The notes under the pieces were generated by a model, which saw nothing but the letters and a program-made list of their open reading frames with translations, was not told the DNA's origin and made no database searches. A DNA stretch of 64,000 nt, from NCBI RefSeq assembly GCF_002531755.2, contig NZ_CP034998.1:2604001-2668000 (forward strand), written 5' to 3'. Positions 45,880 through 57,057 of the stretch are shown one piece after another; positions within the stretch are counted from its first letter, which is position 1, and each line of letters opens with the position of its first letter. Source of the stretch: Rhizobium acidisoli. GTDB lineage: Bacteria > Pseudomonadota > Alphaproteobacteria > Rhizobiales > Rhizobiaceae. The position numbers and the translations under genes were made by a program.

Positions 45880-46808
45880 ATATTCTGCCCCGCCTTCTTC
45901 AATTCCTTGGTGCGCTCCGTCACAGCCGTCTGACGGCGGACTGCCGCCTCCGGCGTCAGCTGGATCGCGGTTCTGTCGGACAGCCTGAGATCGACCGCGG
46001 CAATGTCCCGCTCCAGGAGCTGGTGCTCCTTGTCGAACTTCGAAAGCGTCGCCAGCGCCTGGTCGATACCGTCTTCCGGCAATTTGACGACGACGCCGTT
46101 ATCCATATGCAGGTCCCAGCGACGGCCTGATATCCAGACATAGGCCTTCACGCGAGCCTTGACGTCGGGCCACTTCGAGAAGGCCTCGTCGAGCGACGCC
46201 GCTGCCGTTTCCGCATCGCGGCCGACAACGAGCGGCAGCGACGAAAATTTATTGTCGCGCAGCGGCGCAATGACGCTGCCGTTCTTTTCGATCAGCGAAA
46301 GCTCCTGCCCGTGCTGCCAGATCGCATAGGCCTGACGCTCCTTGAGCTTCACCTCGATCGTCTTCGGATAGATCTTGCGAACCTCGACACTTTCGACCCA
46401 GGCAAGATGGGCGATCTTCCGGCGGGCGGCATCGACGTCGAGGGCGACCAGCGAGGTCGTGCCGTCGAGGCCGATCAGTTGCAGGATCTCGATTTCAGAC
46501 GTCTCCGAATTGCCGGAGACCTTCACGTCCTCGATCGCAAAACCCGCCGCCGTCGTCGTCGCCTGCGCAACGGCTTCGGTGTGGCCGCCGAGCGACATGC
46601 CGTAAAGCCCGGTCGCGGCCAGGAAAGCCAGCGCCGAGATCGTGCCGGCATGGGCCGGGATGTAGATGCGGCCGCTGCCGAGGCTGATGAGGAAACGGGT
46701 AACGCGGCGCAGCGGACGCGGCAGGACGAATCGCTCTTCGGCTTCCATGGCCGGAAGCACGGCATGATGGCTGGGGCGCCCTATCCTCTTGACTGTCAAC
46801 GCAAACAA
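45876..46808 (-). CDS. ftsQ: cell division protein FtsQ
   Basis: About 310 residues: a basic cytoplasmic tail, one membrane helix ([22 protein letters not shown]), then a POTRA domain ([29 protein letters not shown]) and the FtsQ beta-domain. It recruits FtsL/FtsB and later proteins. I choose TTG 46808 because GGAGGA lies 6 bases upstream and gives (M)[12 protein letters not shown]; this overlaps the ddl 3' end by 13 bp. An ATG at 46829 in the same frame is possible but has no good ribosome site. Confidence 0.92.
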   Translation of the reverse strand: MFALTVKRIGRPSHHAVLPAMEAEERFVLPRPLRRVTRFLISLGSGRIYIPAHAGTISALAFLAATGLYGMSLGGHTEAVAQATTTAAGFAIEDVKVSGNSETSEIEILQLIGLDGTTSLVALDVDAARRKIAHLAWVESVEVRKIYPKTIEVKLKERQAYAIWQHGQELSLIEKNGSVIAPLRDNKFSSLPLVVGRDAETAAASLDEAFSKWPDVKARVKAYVWISGRRWDLHMDNGVVVKLPEDGIDQALATLSKFDKEHQLLERDIAAVDLRLSDRTAIQLTPEAAVRRQTAVTERTKELKKAGQNI

Positions 46809-47722
46809 GACGCGTCCTCCACCATCCACCGGAGAAACTCACCAAAGGAATAACCGGCATGACCGGCCATTTCGGGCACAAGCGAGGTTGGAGTCATGCC
46901 TGGCTGGGTATTGACTTCCAGCCAGATGATTTCGCCGTCTTCGGTGAAACGATCGTCGTAACGAAAGTCGGACCGACTGACGCCGCGACAACCGATTGCC
47001 TGATGCGCCCTTAGGGCCAATCTTTGTATTTTTTGGTAAATATTCGGTGAAATTTTTGCCGGGATGACGTGTTTTGAACCGCCCGCTGCATACTTGGAAT
47101 CGTAATCATAAAAATTGTGTCCCTGCGGCACCACCTCGGTGACGCCGAGCGCAGTCTCGCCCATGACGCCGCAGGTGAGTTCGCGGCCGTAGACATAGCG
47201 CTCGACAAGCACTTCCTCGCCGTAGCGCCACTCGGACGAGCTGACGATTTGCGGCGGATGCGCCTGATCTTCCGTAACGATGACGACGCCGAAGCTCGAC
47301 CCTTCCCGCACCGGCTTCACCACATAGGGCGGCTTCATCGGATGCGTCGAGGGAAAGGCGAAACGGTTGATGACCTGCGATTCGGCGACCGGAATGCCGG
47401 CAGCGGCAGCAACAAGCTTCGCCTTGTCCTTGTCCATTGCCAGCGCCGAGGCAAGCACGCCCGAATGCGTATAAGGGATCTCGAGATATTCGAGGATGCC
47501 CTGAATGGTGCCGTCCTCGCCGAAGGGGCCGTGCAGCGCATTGAAGACCACGTCGGGCTTCAAGGCGGCAAGCTTTTCCGAAACATCGCGCGCCACATCG
47601 ATGCGCGTCACGTCGAAGCCTTCCGCTTCGAGGGCTTCTGCGCAAGCCTTTCCCGAGGAAAGGCTGACAGGCCGTTCCGAGGAAAATCCGCCCATCAGGA
47701 CAGCGACATGCTTGCGACTCAT
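46796..47722 (-). CDS. ddl: D-alanine--D-alanine ligase
   Basis: 308 residues, ATP-grasp fold. [24 protein letters not shown] is the N-terminal alanine-binding region; [13 protein letters not shown] and the C-terminal [18 protein letters not shown] motifs are typical of DdlB. It makes the D-Ala-D-Ala dipeptide for MurF. GGGGGTG precedes the ATG. First gene of ddl-ftsQ-ftsA-ftsZ; a 295-bp gap upstream should hold the promoter. Confidence 0.95.
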   Translation of the reverse strand: MSRKHVAVLMGGFSSERPVSLSSGKACAEALEAEGFDVTRIDVARDVSEKLAALKPDVVFNALHGPFGEDGTIQGILEYLEIPYTHSGVLASALAMDKDKAKLVAAAAGIPVAESQVINRFAFPSTHPMKPPYVVKPVREGSSFGVVIVTEDQAHPPQIVSSSEWRYGEEVLVERYVYGRELTCGVMGETALGVTEVVPQGHNFYDYDSKYAAGGSKHVIPAKISPNIYQKIQRLALRAHQAIGCRGVSRSDFRYDDRFTEDGEIIWLEVNTQPGMTPTSLVPEMAGHAGYSFGEFLRWMVEDASCLR

Positions 47723-47961
47723 CAACACCCCCAAAAATAACTTTTATTGTCGAAATCGACGCTTGCGCGAAGCTGTCTGCGCCGTTTCGGGCCTTTGTCC
47801 GACCTGCATGCATTAGAGCATCATTATGGTTAATGAAGTGTTTACTTTCGTTAACTTCTTCTTCCCAGGCGCGGCATTTGTCCGTGCCGCGCACTTGATT
47901 TTTCGAAGCTTCACGTCTTCGAAGTGTCAGGGCGGACACCCCAGCCGATCTGTCAAATCAG

Positions 47962-47991
47962 AAAAGCCCGCATGGAAAAACCACGCGGGCT
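47962..47991 (-). terminator. rho-independent terminator of aqpZ
   Basis: AGCCCGC (47965-47971) pairs with GCGGGCT (47985-47991), extended by three inner pairs after one mismatch; TTTT follows on the minus strand. It ends aqpZ 27 bp after its stop and shields ddl from read-through. Confidence 0.8.
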
Positions 47992-48017
47992 CAAAGAGAT
48001 AACCTCAAGTCTTGCAG

Positions 48018-48704
48018 TCAGTCGGCGTCGTCGAGAACCTTCCACACCAGGCCGCCGAGCGCCCCGCCAGCAAGCGGTGCAATCCAGAACAGCCAGAGCT
48101 GCTGCAATGCCCAGCCGCCGACGAAAAGCGCCTGACCGGTGGAACGCGCCGGATTGACCGAGGTATTTGTCACCGGGATGGAGATGAGATGGATCAGCGT
48201 CAGCCCGAGGCCGATCGCAAGCGGTGCGAAGCCCGCAGGCACCCTGCTGCTGGTCGATCCGAGGATGATGATCAGGAAGAACATGGTCAGCAGCACTTCG
48301 ATCAGCAGTGCCGAAAGCAGCGAATAACCGCCCGGGGAATGATCGCCATAGCCGTTGGCGGCAAAGCCGCCGAGTTCGAAACCCGCCTTGCCGCTGGCAA
48401 TGAGATAAAGCAGCGCGGCCGCGGCGACGGCGCCGACAAGCTGGACGCCGATATAGGGAAGCAGGCGTGCGGCAGGAAACCGTCCGGCGACCGTCAGGCC
48501 GAGGGAGACGGCCGGGTTGAAGTGACCGCCCGAAATACCGCCCACGGCATAGGCCATGGTGAGCACGGTCAAGCCGAATGCAAAGGCCACCCCGACAAAA
48601 CCGATGCCCAATTCGGGATAGGCCGCGGCAAGGACGGCGCTGCCGCATCCACCAAAGACAAGCCAGAACGTGCCGAGAAACTCCGCAACAAGACTCTTTT
48701 GCAT
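48018..48704 (-). CDS. aqpZ: aquaporin Z
   Basis: 228 residues with six membrane helices and both pore motifs, [12 protein letters not shown] and [13 protein letters not shown]. The selectivity-filter region contains the Arg after the second NPA, and the narrow-filter pattern suits a water channel. [26 protein letters not shown] is a typical AqpZ start. It sits between the two halves of the cell-wall cluster and has its own terminator, so it is an independent unit. Confidence 0.95.
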   Translation of the reverse strand: MQKSLVAEFLGTFWLVFGGCGSAVLAAAYPELGIGFVGVAFAFGLTVLTMAYAVGGISGGHFNPAVSLGLTVAGRFPAARLLPYIGVQLVGAVAAAALLYLIASGKAGFELGGFAANGYGDHSPGGYSLLSALLIEVLLTMFFLIIILGSTSSRVPAGFAPLAIGLGLTLIHLISIPVTNTSVNPARSTGQALFVGGWALQQLWLFWIAPLAGGALGGLVWKVLDDAD

Positions 48705-48910
48705 GCGCGCCTCCTATATCTCAACCAGAGAGTTCATAGTGAATCTGCCACAATTCGAGTCCGGTCAAGCTGGCTGCAAATGCTGCGGCAAGCTTCGCGC
48801 AAGGATCGAGAAACTGTGTATCCGAGGAACACAGCCAGCGCGGCTTTTTTATTGATGCGCTCGGCACTTCCGGCTAACCGGAGCACTCAAGGTCAAGCGG
48901 GGAACATATC

Positions 48911-49840
48911 ATGCGATGCCTCATCACCGGCGCGGCCGGCTTTGTCGGCGGGCCTCTCGTCGAAAGACTGCATGGCGAGAGGCTGTGGGAGGTTCGGGTG
49001 ACGACGCGATCCGCAGCCGCCGGCTTTCCGGCAGAGATGCGGCATTTCCCCATCGAGATATCCAGCGAAACGGACTGGACGGCCGCGCTCGACGGTGTCG
49101 ACGTCGTTGTCCATCTCGCCGCCCGGGTGCACATCATGAATGACCGCGCGGCCGATCCTCTGACGGAATTCCGCCGGATCAACACCGCCGCCACGCTCAA
49201 TCTCGCCGAGCAGGCCGCACGCGCCGGGGTAAAAAGGTTCGTTTTCATCAGCAGCATCAAAGTCAATGGTGAAGAAACCGAACGGCCCTTCCGCCACGAC
49301 GATACGCCGATGCCGCTCGATCCCTATGGCGTTTCGAAGCTGGAAAGCGAAATCGGCCTGCATGAAATCTCAGCCCGAACAGGCATGGAAGTCGTCGTCA
49401 TTCGCCCGCCCCTCGTCTACGGGCCTGGCGCCAGGGGCAACTTCGCCCTGCTCGTCGGACTTGTCCGGAAGAAGATACCGCTCCCCTTCGCGTCGCTGAA
49501 GAACCACCGCACACTGGTTGCGCTTCCAAATCTCGTCGACCTGATCGTCACGGCCATGACGCATCGGGATGCGACCGGCCAAACCTTTCTCGCAGGCGAC
49601 GGAGAAGATCTCTCCACGCCCGGGCTCATCGAGGGCATTGCCGCAGGCTTGGGTCTCAAACCGATGCTGCTCCCCTTCCCCCCCGCCTTGCTGCAGCTGG
49701 GCGCAAAATTGACGGGAAAAGACGCCGTCTACCAGCGTCTTTGCGGTTCCCTGCAGGTCGACATATCCCACGCCCGCGACGTGCTCGGCTGGTCGCCCAT
49801 CGTCACGCCGCGCGAAGGTCTGAAGCTTGCCGTGAAGTAA
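48911..49840 (+). CDS. NAD-dependent epimerase/dehydratase (extended SDR)
   Basis: 309 residues. The Rossmann motif is ITGAAGFVGGPLVERL and the catalytic YxxxK is in DPYGVSKLESEIGL, with Ser of the triad in VFISSIKVNGE. It resembles UDP-glucose/GalNAc 4-epimerases and polysaccharide-cluster epimerases. It is the only plus-strand gene within 26 kb and ends 5 bp from the convergent murB stop. Sugar substrate unknown. GGGGAA precedes the ATG by 7-8 bases. Confidence 0.9.
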   Translation: MRCLITGAAGFVGGPLVERLHGERLWEVRVTTRSAAAGFPAEMRHFPIEISSETDWTAALDGVDVVVHLAARVHIMNDRAADPLTEFRRINTAATLNLAEQAARAGVKRFVFISSIKVNGEETERPFRHDDTPMPLDPYGVSKLESEIGLHEISARTGMEVVVIRPPLVYGPGARGNFALLVGLVRKKIPLPFASLKNHRTLVALPNLVDLIVTAMTHRDATGQTFLAGDGEDLSTPGLIEGIAAGLGLKPMLLPFPPALLQLGAKLTGKDAVYQRLCGSLQVDISHARDVLGWSPIVTPREGLKLAVK

Positions 49841-49844
49841 AAAG

Positions 49845-50819
49845 CTATTCGCTGGTGACGCCGTGGAACGGGCGCACTTCGCGGCCGGGCATGAAGACGC
49901 CGAGCCGCTTGATTTCCCATTCGAGCTTGATGCCCTCTTTCTCGAAGACCTCGCGGCGCACCTGTTCGCCGAGATATTCGAGATCGTAACCGGTCGCCTG
50001 CCCCATATTGATCATGAAGTTGCAGTGAAGCGACGACATCTGCGCTCCGCCGATGACGAGACCGCGGCAGCCCGCCTCGTCGATCAGCTTCCAGGCCGAA
50101 TGGCCGGCAGGGTTCTTGAAGGTCGAGCCGCCGGTCTTTTCGCGCACCGGCTGCACCGTCTCGCGGTGATTGCGCACGGCGTCCATCTCGGCGCGGATCT
50201 GGGCGCGCTCTTCCGGATAGCCTTCGAACAGCACGGAGGTGAAGATCAGCTCGCTGGATGCGGTCGAATGACGATAGGAATAGCCCATCTCGGCATTGGA
50301 CAGCACGTGCTTGTTGCCCTTGCGGTCGACCGCGTTGACCTCGATCAGCCGCTCGCGCGTCTCCACGCCATTGGCCCCGGCATTCATGCGCGCTGCGCCG
50401 CCGATGCTGCCCGGAATACCGTAGAAGAAATGAAAGCCGCCGATGCCGTTATCCATCGCCATCGCCGCCACATGTTTATCGGGGCAGATGCTGCCGGCCA
50501 GAATGCGGTTTTCGCCGGCAAGCTCGACGAAGCCGAAGCCCTTGGCGGACAGGCGCAGCACGACGCCGGGAATGCCGCCGTCGCGCACCAGGATGTTGGA
50601 GCCGACGCCGATCACCGTCAGCGGCACCTCTTCCGGCAAGATTTTCAGGAAGGCGACGAGATCGTCGATATCATGCGGCTGGAACATCAGCTCGGCGAGG
50701 CCGCCTGCCCTGAACCAGGTGACGCGGTCCATTGGGGCATCCGGCGTGATGCGACCGCGGATATCCTTTACACCGTCTCCGAGAGACGCGAGAAGCTTTT
50801 CCCCATTCACCTGTTTCAT
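49845..50819 (-). CDS. murB: UDP-N-acetylenolpyruvoylglucosamine reductase
   Basis: 324 residues, FAD-linked. The FAD site includes [20 protein letters not shown] and [18 protein letters not shown]; the catalytic serine region is [20 protein letters not shown]. It lacks the tyrosine-loop insertion, so it is the type II form. It makes UDP-MurNAc. Its ATG overlaps murC by 4 bp; last gene of the mraZ-murB run. Confidence 0.96.
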
Positions 50820-52231
50820 ACGGACTTTCCCGATAGGCCTTCCAGTTGCTTGGGCAGCGCCGCCGCCCAGGATGTGATGCTCCCAGCCCCCAACAGAACC
50901 ACGAAATCGCCGGGCTTTGCAACCTCCGCAACCATCTGCGGCAGAAGCTCCGCCGAGTTCAGAAAGCGGGCGTCGCGATGGCCGCCGGATTTTATCCGCG
51001 AGACCAGCGACACGGAATCGATCCCCGCGATCGGATCTTCACCTGCCGCATAGACCGGCGCCAGGAAAATGCTGTCGGCATCGTTGAAGCAGGCGGCGAA
51101 TTCCTCGAACAGGCTTGCCAGGCGGCTGTAGCGGTGCGGCTGGTGGACCGCGATGATGCGCCCCTTGCAGGCTTCGCGGGCAGCGCGCAGCACCGCTTTG
51201 ATCTCGACCGGATGGTGGCCGTAATCGTCGAAGATCTGCACCCCGTTCCATTCGCCGGTCAGCGTGAAACGGCGCTTGACGCCACCGAAGGAGGCAAGTC
51301 CCTTGGCGATATCGGCGCTCGATATGCCGAGCCGGTTGGCAACGGCGATCGCCGCCGTCGCGTTGGAGATATTATGCCGCCCCGGCATCGGCATGACCAG
51401 CCCCTTGAGCTCGATCACCTGGCCGGTGCGGCGGCGGCGGATTTCGACGTCGAAGATCGAGCGTGTGCCATCGATGCGCACATTCTTGAAGCGTACGTCG
51501 GCCTGCGGGTTCTCGCCATAGGTGATGATCTTGCGATCCTCGATGCGGCCGACCAGCGACTGCACCTCGGGATGGTCGAGGCACATGACGCCGAAACCGT
51601 AAAACGGCACGTTCTCGACGAACTGCCTAAAGGCGGCGCGCACGGCGTCGAAATTGCCGTAATGGTCGAGATGCTCCGGGTCGATATTGGTGATGACGGC
51701 GACATCGGCAGGGAGCTTCAGGAAGGTGCCGTCGGATTCGTCGGCCTCGACCACCATCCACTCACCCTCGCCCATACGGGCATTGGTGCCGTAGGCATTG
51801 ATAATGCCGCCGTTGATGACGGTCGGGTCGAGCCCGCCGGCTTCGAGCAGGGTTGCGACCAGCGACGTGGTGGTCGTCTTGCCATGCGTGCCGCCGATGG
51901 CGATCGCATTGCGGAAGCGCATCAGTTCGGCAAGCATTTCGGCGCGGCGCACCACCGGCAGCAGCTTTTCGCGCGCGGCGATCAGTTCCGGATTGCTCTT
52001 CTTGATCGCCGTCGAAACGACGACGACTTCGGCATCACCCAGGTTCTCTGCCCGGTGGCCGACGAACACTTCGATACCCTTGTCGCGCAGGCGCTGGACA
52101 TTGGCGCTGTCGGCCTGATCGGATCCCTGCACCTTGTGGCCGAGATTGTGCAGCACTTCGGCAATGCCGCTCATGCCGATGCCGCCGATGCCGATGAAAT
52201 GAACGAGGCCGATCGCCTTCGGCAGTTTCAT
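50816..52231 (-). CDS. murC: UDP-N-acetylmuramate--L-alanine ligase
   Basis: 471 residues, Mur ligase fold. [17 protein letters not shown] opens the UDP-binding domain, [18 protein letters not shown] is the ATP loop, and the C-terminal domain includes [18 protein letters not shown]. It adds L-Ala to UDP-MurNAc. It overlaps murG upstream and murB downstream by 4 bp each, giving a tightly coupled murG-murC-murB block. Confidence 0.96.
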
Positions 52232-53352
52232 GCGCGTGTCCTCTTCAATTCCGCAATTGTCCGTCCGGCGGCAATAGCCTCAACCATGTCGGCAAGCAAG
52301 TTCGCGGCATCGGGTTTCCCGGCGAGTTTCGCCGCCGCTGCCATATGCGAAAGCTTTTCCGGATCGTTCATCACAGCCGTCAGGATCGCCGCGATCTTCT
52401 CCGGCGAAAGCTCCGACTGGGCGATCACCTTCGCCCCGCCGGTCGCAGCCAGCGCTGCCGCATTCGCCGCCTGGTCGTGATCGAGAGCGTGGGGGTAAGG
52501 CACCAGCACCGCCGGCCGGCCGATGACGGAGATCTCCGAAATCGTCGAGGCGCCCGAGCGGCAAATGACGAGATGGGCTTTCGCCAGCCTCTCGGCCATA
52601 TCGGTGAAGAAAGGCGCGATATCGGCCCCCATCTCCAGCTTAGCGACGCAGCCGCCGACCATTTCCATATCCTCGGGACGCACCTGCTGGGTGATGCGCA
52701 GTCGCAGACGCAGCGCGTCGTCGAGCAGGCTGATCGCCGTCGGCAGCGCCTTGGAGAAATATTGCGCGCCCTGGCTGCCGCCGAAGACGACAAGATTGAA
52801 GGCTTCGCCGGGATGAGACGGCGTGTAAGGCACCTCGGCGGCAGCGATGATTGCCGGGCGGACCGGATTGCCCGTCGTCACCGTCTTCTCCGGGAAGGCG
52901 CCGCCCCCCTCCGGCAGGAAACCGCCGGCGATACCCTGCACGCGGGTCGCCAAGGCCTTGTTGGCACGGCCCATCACCGCATTCTGCTCGTGGATCATCG
53001 TCGGCACGCCAAGCCTTGTGGCGGCAAGCAGCGGCGGCACTGTCGGATAACCGCCGAAACCGACGACGATGACGGGCTTCAGCCGCTGGATCAGCTTCTT
53101 TGCCGCCCGCATGCCGCTCCACAGCGTCCACAGCGAGCGGGCGACAGCGACCGGGTTCTTCGAGCCGATCGTCGCCGACGGCACGACATGGATCTCTTCG
53201 GCCGGGAACTTGCCGGCATAGCGCTCGGCCCGGCTGTCGGTGACGAGATGCACCGAGTAGCCGCGCTCCTTCAGCTTGAAGGCCAGCGCCTCCGCCGGGA
53301 ACACATGGCCGCCGGTTCCCCCGGCGGCAAGCAGCACGATGCCTTTGCTCAT
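52228..53352 (-). CDS. murG: undecaprenyldiphospho-muramoylpentapeptide beta-N-acetylglucosaminyltransferase
   Basis: 374 residues, GT-B fold, family 28. [21 protein letters not shown] is the lipid-I binding glycine loop; the donor-site region is [35 protein letters not shown]. It makes lipid II on the cytoplasmic face of the inner membrane. It follows ftsW with 6 bp between them. Confidence 0.96.
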   Translation of the reverse strand: MSKGIVLLAAGGTGGHVFPAEALAFKLKERGYSVHLVTDSRAERYAGKFPAEEIHVVPSATIGSKNPVAVARSLWTLWSGMRAAKKLIQRLKPVIVVGFGGYPTVPPLLAATRLGVPTMIHEQNAVMGRANKALATRVQGIAGGFLPEGGGAFPEKTVTTGNPVRPAIIAAAEVPYTPSHPGEAFNLVVFGGSQGAQYFSKALPTAISLLDDALRLRLRITQQVRPEDMEMVGGCVAKLEMGADIAPFFTDMAERLAKAHLVICRSGASTISEISVIGRPAVLVPYPHALDHDQAANAAALAATGGAKVIAQSELSPEKIAAILTAVMNDPEKLSHMAAAAKLAGKPDAANLLADMVEAIAAGRTIAELKRTRA

Positions 53353-53358
53353 GGCCTT

Positions 53359-54513
53359 TTACTCCGCCGGCATGCCGTGCGGGACGCGGAAAAGGCTCCG
53401 GTCCTGCGCACGTTTTTCCGGTCGATGGCGCGTCAGCGCCAGAATGAAGCCGGCGGTGACGCAGATCGCCACCATCGACGAGCCGCCGTAGGAAATCAGC
53501 GGCAGCGTCATGCCCTTTGCCGGCAGCAGCTCGAGGTTGACGCCGATATTGATGATCGACTGGATGCCCATCTGCAGCACCAGGCCGGCAACGGCGAAGC
53601 GGTTGAAGTCGTTGCGCTCACGATAGGCATGTGAGAGGCCGCGCAGCACCAGCACGGTAAACAGCGCCACCAGCGCCATGCAGAAGACGATGCCGAATTC
53701 CTCGGCCGCGACCGAGAAGATGAAGTCGGTATGCGCATCCGGGATGATGCGTTTGACGATGCCCTCACCCGGTCCCTGGCCGAACCAGCTGCCGCGGATG
53801 ATCGCCTCGCGCGCCGTGTCGATCTGGAATGTGTCGCCCTCGCCGGTCATGAACTTGTCTATTCGCAGCGCGACGTGCGGGAAGACGTAATAGGCGCTGA
53901 GCAGGCCGCCGGCGCCGCCGATGCCGAGCAGCATGATCCATATCCAGGGCATGCCGGCCATGAAGAACATCCCGCCCCAGACGGCCGTGGTCAGGATGGT
54001 CTGTCCGAGGTCGGGCTGCGCGACGAGCAGGGCGGCGACGATGGCAAACAGGATGATGGCGAAGAGATTGCCGGGAATCTCCGGCTGGCGCGCATGTTCG
54101 GCAAACAACCAGGCGCAAACCACGACGAAGGCGGGCTTCATGAATTCCGACGGCTGGATGGAAAGGCCAGCAATCCAGATCCAGCGCCTGCCGCCCTTGA
54201 CCTCCTGCCCGACGAACAGCACCAGCACCATCATAGCGAGGGAGATGATCAAGAGCAGGATCGCCGTTCGCCGCACCTGCCGAGGCGTCAGGAACGATAG
54301 TCCGAGCATGACTGAGATCGAAGGGATCATGAAGGCCGCATGGCGCTTGACGAAGTGGAAGGGCTCGAGCCCGATGCGCTCGGCAACCGCGGGAGACGCC
54401 GCGAACGACAGCATGAAGCCGATGCCCATCAGGAAGATGAACATCGCCAGGAAGAAGCGGTCGATGGTCCAGAACCAATCGGCCAGAGGCCCACGTTCCG
54501 CGCGGCTTACCAT
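53359..54513 (-). CDS. ftsW: peptidoglycan glycosyltransferase FtsW (SEDS family)
   Basis: 384 residues with about ten membrane helices. Family marks are GWRWIWI-type loop (here GGRRWIWIAGLSIQPSEFMKPAFVV), the long loop QGPGEGIVKRIIPDAHTDFIFSVAAEEFG, and the closing run LPLISYGGSSMVAICVTAGF. It polymerises lipid II at the septum with its partner FtsI, encoded upstream in the same cluster. One base separates it from murD. Confidence 0.95.
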   Translation of the reverse strand: MVSRAERGPLADWFWTIDRFFLAMFIFLMGIGFMLSFAASPAVAERIGLEPFHFVKRHAAFMIPSISVMLGLSFLTPRQVRRTAILLLIISLAMMVLVLFVGQEVKGGRRWIWIAGLSIQPSEFMKPAFVVVCAWLFAEHARQPEIPGNLFAIILFAIVAALLVAQPDLGQTILTTAVWGGMFFMAGMPWIWIMLLGIGGAGGLLSAYYVFPHVALRIDKFMTGEGDTFQIDTAREAIIRGSWFGQGPGEGIVKRIIPDAHTDFIFSVAAEEFGIVFCMALVALFTVLVLRGLSHAYRERNDFNRFAVAGLVLQMGIQSIINIGVNLELLPAKGMTLPLISYGGSSMVAICVTAGFILALTRHRPEKRAQDRSLFRVPHGMPAE

Positions 54514-54514
54514 G

Positions 54515-55927
54515 TCATTTCTCTCCTGTTGCCGAACCGATCAGCATCGCAATCCCGTCAAGCGCTGCCACGTGTCCGACGAAGGCTTCACCCCTGACTT
54601 CGAAATTCTTATACTGATCGAAGCTTGCGCAAGCCGGGGATAACATGACGGCCGAAGTGGCGGCCTCGTCGCGCTCGGCATCGGCTGCCGCATGCACGAC
54701 CGCGCGCTCCAGCGTGCCCGAGATCTCGTAAGGCACGGCCTCGCCGAGCGTCGCTGCGAATTCCGCCGCCGCCTCACCGATCAGATAGGCTTTGGCGATG
54801 CGCGGAAAATAGGGAGCGAGCGTGGTGATGCCGCCTGATTTCGGCAGGCCGCCGGCGATCCAGTAGATGCGATCATAGCTCGAAAGCGCCGGTGCCGCAG
54901 CATCGGCATTGGTCGCCTTGGAATCATTGACGAAAACGACGCGGCCGCGCTGCCCCACCGGCTGCATGCGGTGCTTGAGGCCGGGGAACGAGGCAAGGCC
55001 GGCGCTTATATCGTCGGCGGAAACACCGACGGCAAGACAGGCGGCCACAGCGGCGGCGGCGTTCTGCGCATTATGGCTGCCGCGCAGCGTCTGGATGCCA
55101 TCGAGATCGGCGAAGGGCAGCATGGCGCCGCCGGCGGCCTGAATGAGCCTGGTGCCCTCGGCATAAACGCCTGACGCCACCACGCTGCGGCGCGAAATGC
55201 GCACCACCTTGACACCCGCCCGCTCGACGCGGTCGGCAATCAGAGCCGAATGGCTGTCGTCGACGCCGACGATCGCCACATCGCTGCCGGCGACCAGCCG
55301 TTCCTTGACATCGGCGTAATGCTGCATCGTGCCGTGACGGTCGAGATGATCGGGCGTCAGGTTGAGCAGGATGCCGGCGGAAGGGTTCAGCGTCGGCGCC
55401 AGATCGATCTGGTAGGAGGAGCATTCGACGACGTAATAACGCCCGGCCTTCGGCGGATCGAGCGTCAGAACCGCGGTGCCGATATTGCCGCCGAGCTGCG
55501 TATCGTAGCCTGCGGATTTCAGGATATGGGCAATCAGCGCCGTCGTCGTCGACTTGCCGTTGGTGCCCGTGATGGCGATGAACGGGCAATCCGGCGCATG
55601 GGCGCGGCGCTCGCGCACGAAGAGCTCGACATCGCCGACGATATCGACGCCGGCGGCGCGCGCAAGATCGACGGTCCAGTGCGGCTTCGGATGGGTGAGC
55701 GGCACGCCGGGCGAGAGCACGAACAGCGCCTGCTGGCTCCAGTCGATGCTGTGCAGGTCCTCGGTGCGGATGCCTTCGGCGGAAGCCTTGGCGACGCTGT
55801 CGGGATTGTCGTCCCAGGCGGTCACCTCGGCGCCGCCTGAAACCAGGGCCCGGGCGGTGGCAAGGCCTGAGCCACCGAGCCCGAAGAGCGCGACCTTCCT
55901 GTCCTTGAGCGTCGTGACCGGGATCAT
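54515..55927 (-). CDS. murD: UDP-N-acetylmuramoylalanine--D-glutamate ligase
   Basis: 470 residues. [21 protein letters not shown] is the N-terminal nucleotide-sugar domain, [18 protein letters not shown] the ATP loop, and [20 protein letters not shown] the start of the C-terminal domain. It adds D-Glu. It is 7 bp from mraY and 1 bp from ftsW on the same strand. Confidence 0.96.
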   Translation of the reverse strand: MIPVTTLKDRKVALFGLGGSGLATARALVSGGAEVTAWDDNPDSVAKASAEGIRTEDLHSIDWSQQALFVLSPGVPLTHPKPHWTVDLARAAGVDIVGDVELFVRERRAHAPDCPFIAITGTNGKSTTTALIAHILKSAGYDTQLGGNIGTAVLTLDPPKAGRYYVVECSSYQIDLAPTLNPSAGILLNLTPDHLDRHGTMQHYADVKERLVAGSDVAIVGVDDSHSALIADRVERAGVKVVRISRRSVVASGVYAEGTRLIQAAGGAMLPFADLDGIQTLRGSHNAQNAAAAVAACLAVGVSADDISAGLASFPGLKHRMQPVGQRGRVVFVNDSKATNADAAAPALSSYDRIYWIAGGLPKSGGITTLAPYFPRIAKAYLIGEAAAEFAATLGEAVPYEISGTLERAVVHAAADAERDEAATSAVMLSPACASFDQYKNFEVRGEAFVGHVAALDGIAMLIGSATGEK

Positions 55928-55934
55928 CGCCGCC

Positions 55935-57035
55935 TCACCGCAGCTTCAGCGTCGAGAGGCCGAGCATGGCAAGGCCGACGGCGATGATCCAGAAGCGGAT
56001 CACCACCTGGCTTTCGGTCCAGCCCTTCTTCTCGAAGTGGTGATGGATGGGCGCCATCAGGAAGACGCGCCGGCCGGTCATCTTGAAGAAGCCGACCTGG
56101 ATGATGACGGAAAGCGTCTCCATGACGAAGAGGCCGCCGATGATCGCCATGACGATCTCGTGCTTGGTGGCGACGGCAACAGTGCCGATCGTACCGCCGA
56201 GTGCGAGCGAGCCGGTATCGCCCATGAAGATGGCGGCCGGCGGCGCGTTGAACCAGAGAAAGCCGAGGCCGGCGCCGATAACGGCGCCGAGAACGACGGC
56301 GAGCTCGCCGGTGCCGGGCACGAAATTGATCTGCAGGTAGTTCGCAAACACCACATTGCCGGCGAGATAGGCAATGACGCCGAAGGAGGCGGCGGCGATC
56401 ATGACAGGCACGATAGCAAGCCCGTCAAGGCCGTCGGTCAGGTTGACGGCATTGCCGGCGCCGACGATGACGAAGCCGCCGAAGACGACGAACATGATGC
56501 CGATATTGATCATGAAGTCCTTGAAGAAAGGAAAGGCAATCGACGAGCCGAAGGTCGAACCGGCAACGCCCGAGGCAAGCGCGGTGCGCATCATGAAATA
56601 GACGGCGATGCCGGCGATGACGAATTCGATGCCGAGACGCGCCTTGCCGGAAAAGCCCATATGGCTCTGCTTGGTGACCTTGAGATAATCGTCGTAAAAG
56701 CCGATCGCCCCGAAGCCGAGTGTCACCAGCAGCGTGGCGACGACATAGACGTTGGAAAGATCGGCCCAGAGCAGCGACGCGCCGACGATGCCGGCAAGGA
56801 TCATCAGCCCGCCCATGGTCGGCGTGCCGGCCTTCTTGAAATGGGTCTGGGGCCCGTCGGCGCGGATCGGCTGACCCTTGCCCTGCCGGATACGCAGCGA
56901 ATTGATGATCGTCGGTCCGAACAGGAAGACGATCAGGGCTGAGGTGAAGAGAGCAGCGCCTGTACGGAAGGTAATATATCTGAACAGGTTCAGAAATTTG
57001 AAATATTCCGACAGTTCGACAAGCCAGATCAGCAT
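55935..57035 (-). CDS. mraY: phospho-N-acetylmuramoyl-pentapeptide-transferase
   Basis: 366 residues with ten membrane helices. The catalytic motifs are GKARLGIEF after the DDYLKV aspartates, [13 protein letters not shown] and the C-terminal [22 protein letters not shown]. It transfers phospho-MurNAc-pentapeptide to undecaprenyl phosphate, making lipid I. Separated from murF by 22 bp and from murD by 7 bp. Confidence 0.97.
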   Translation of the reverse strand: MLIWLVELSEYFKFLNLFRYITFRTGAALFTSALIVFLFGPTIINSLRIRQGKGQPIRADGPQTHFKKAGTPTMGGLMILAGIVGASLLWADLSNVYVVATLLVTLGFGAIGFYDDYLKVTKQSHMGFSGKARLGIEFVIAGIAVYFMMRTALASGVAGSTFGSSIAFPFFKDFMINIGIMFVVFGGFVIVGAGNAVNLTDGLDGLAIVPVMIAAASFGVIAYLAGNVVFANYLQINFVPGTGELAVVLGAVIGAGLGFLWFNAPPAAIFMGDTGSLALGGTIGTVAVATKHEIVMAIIGGLFVMETLSVIIQVGFFKMTGRRVFLMAPIHHHFEKKGWTESQVVIRFWIIAVGLAMLGLSTLKLR

Positions 57036-57057
57036 TCAGGGCCCCTTGTTTACCCGA

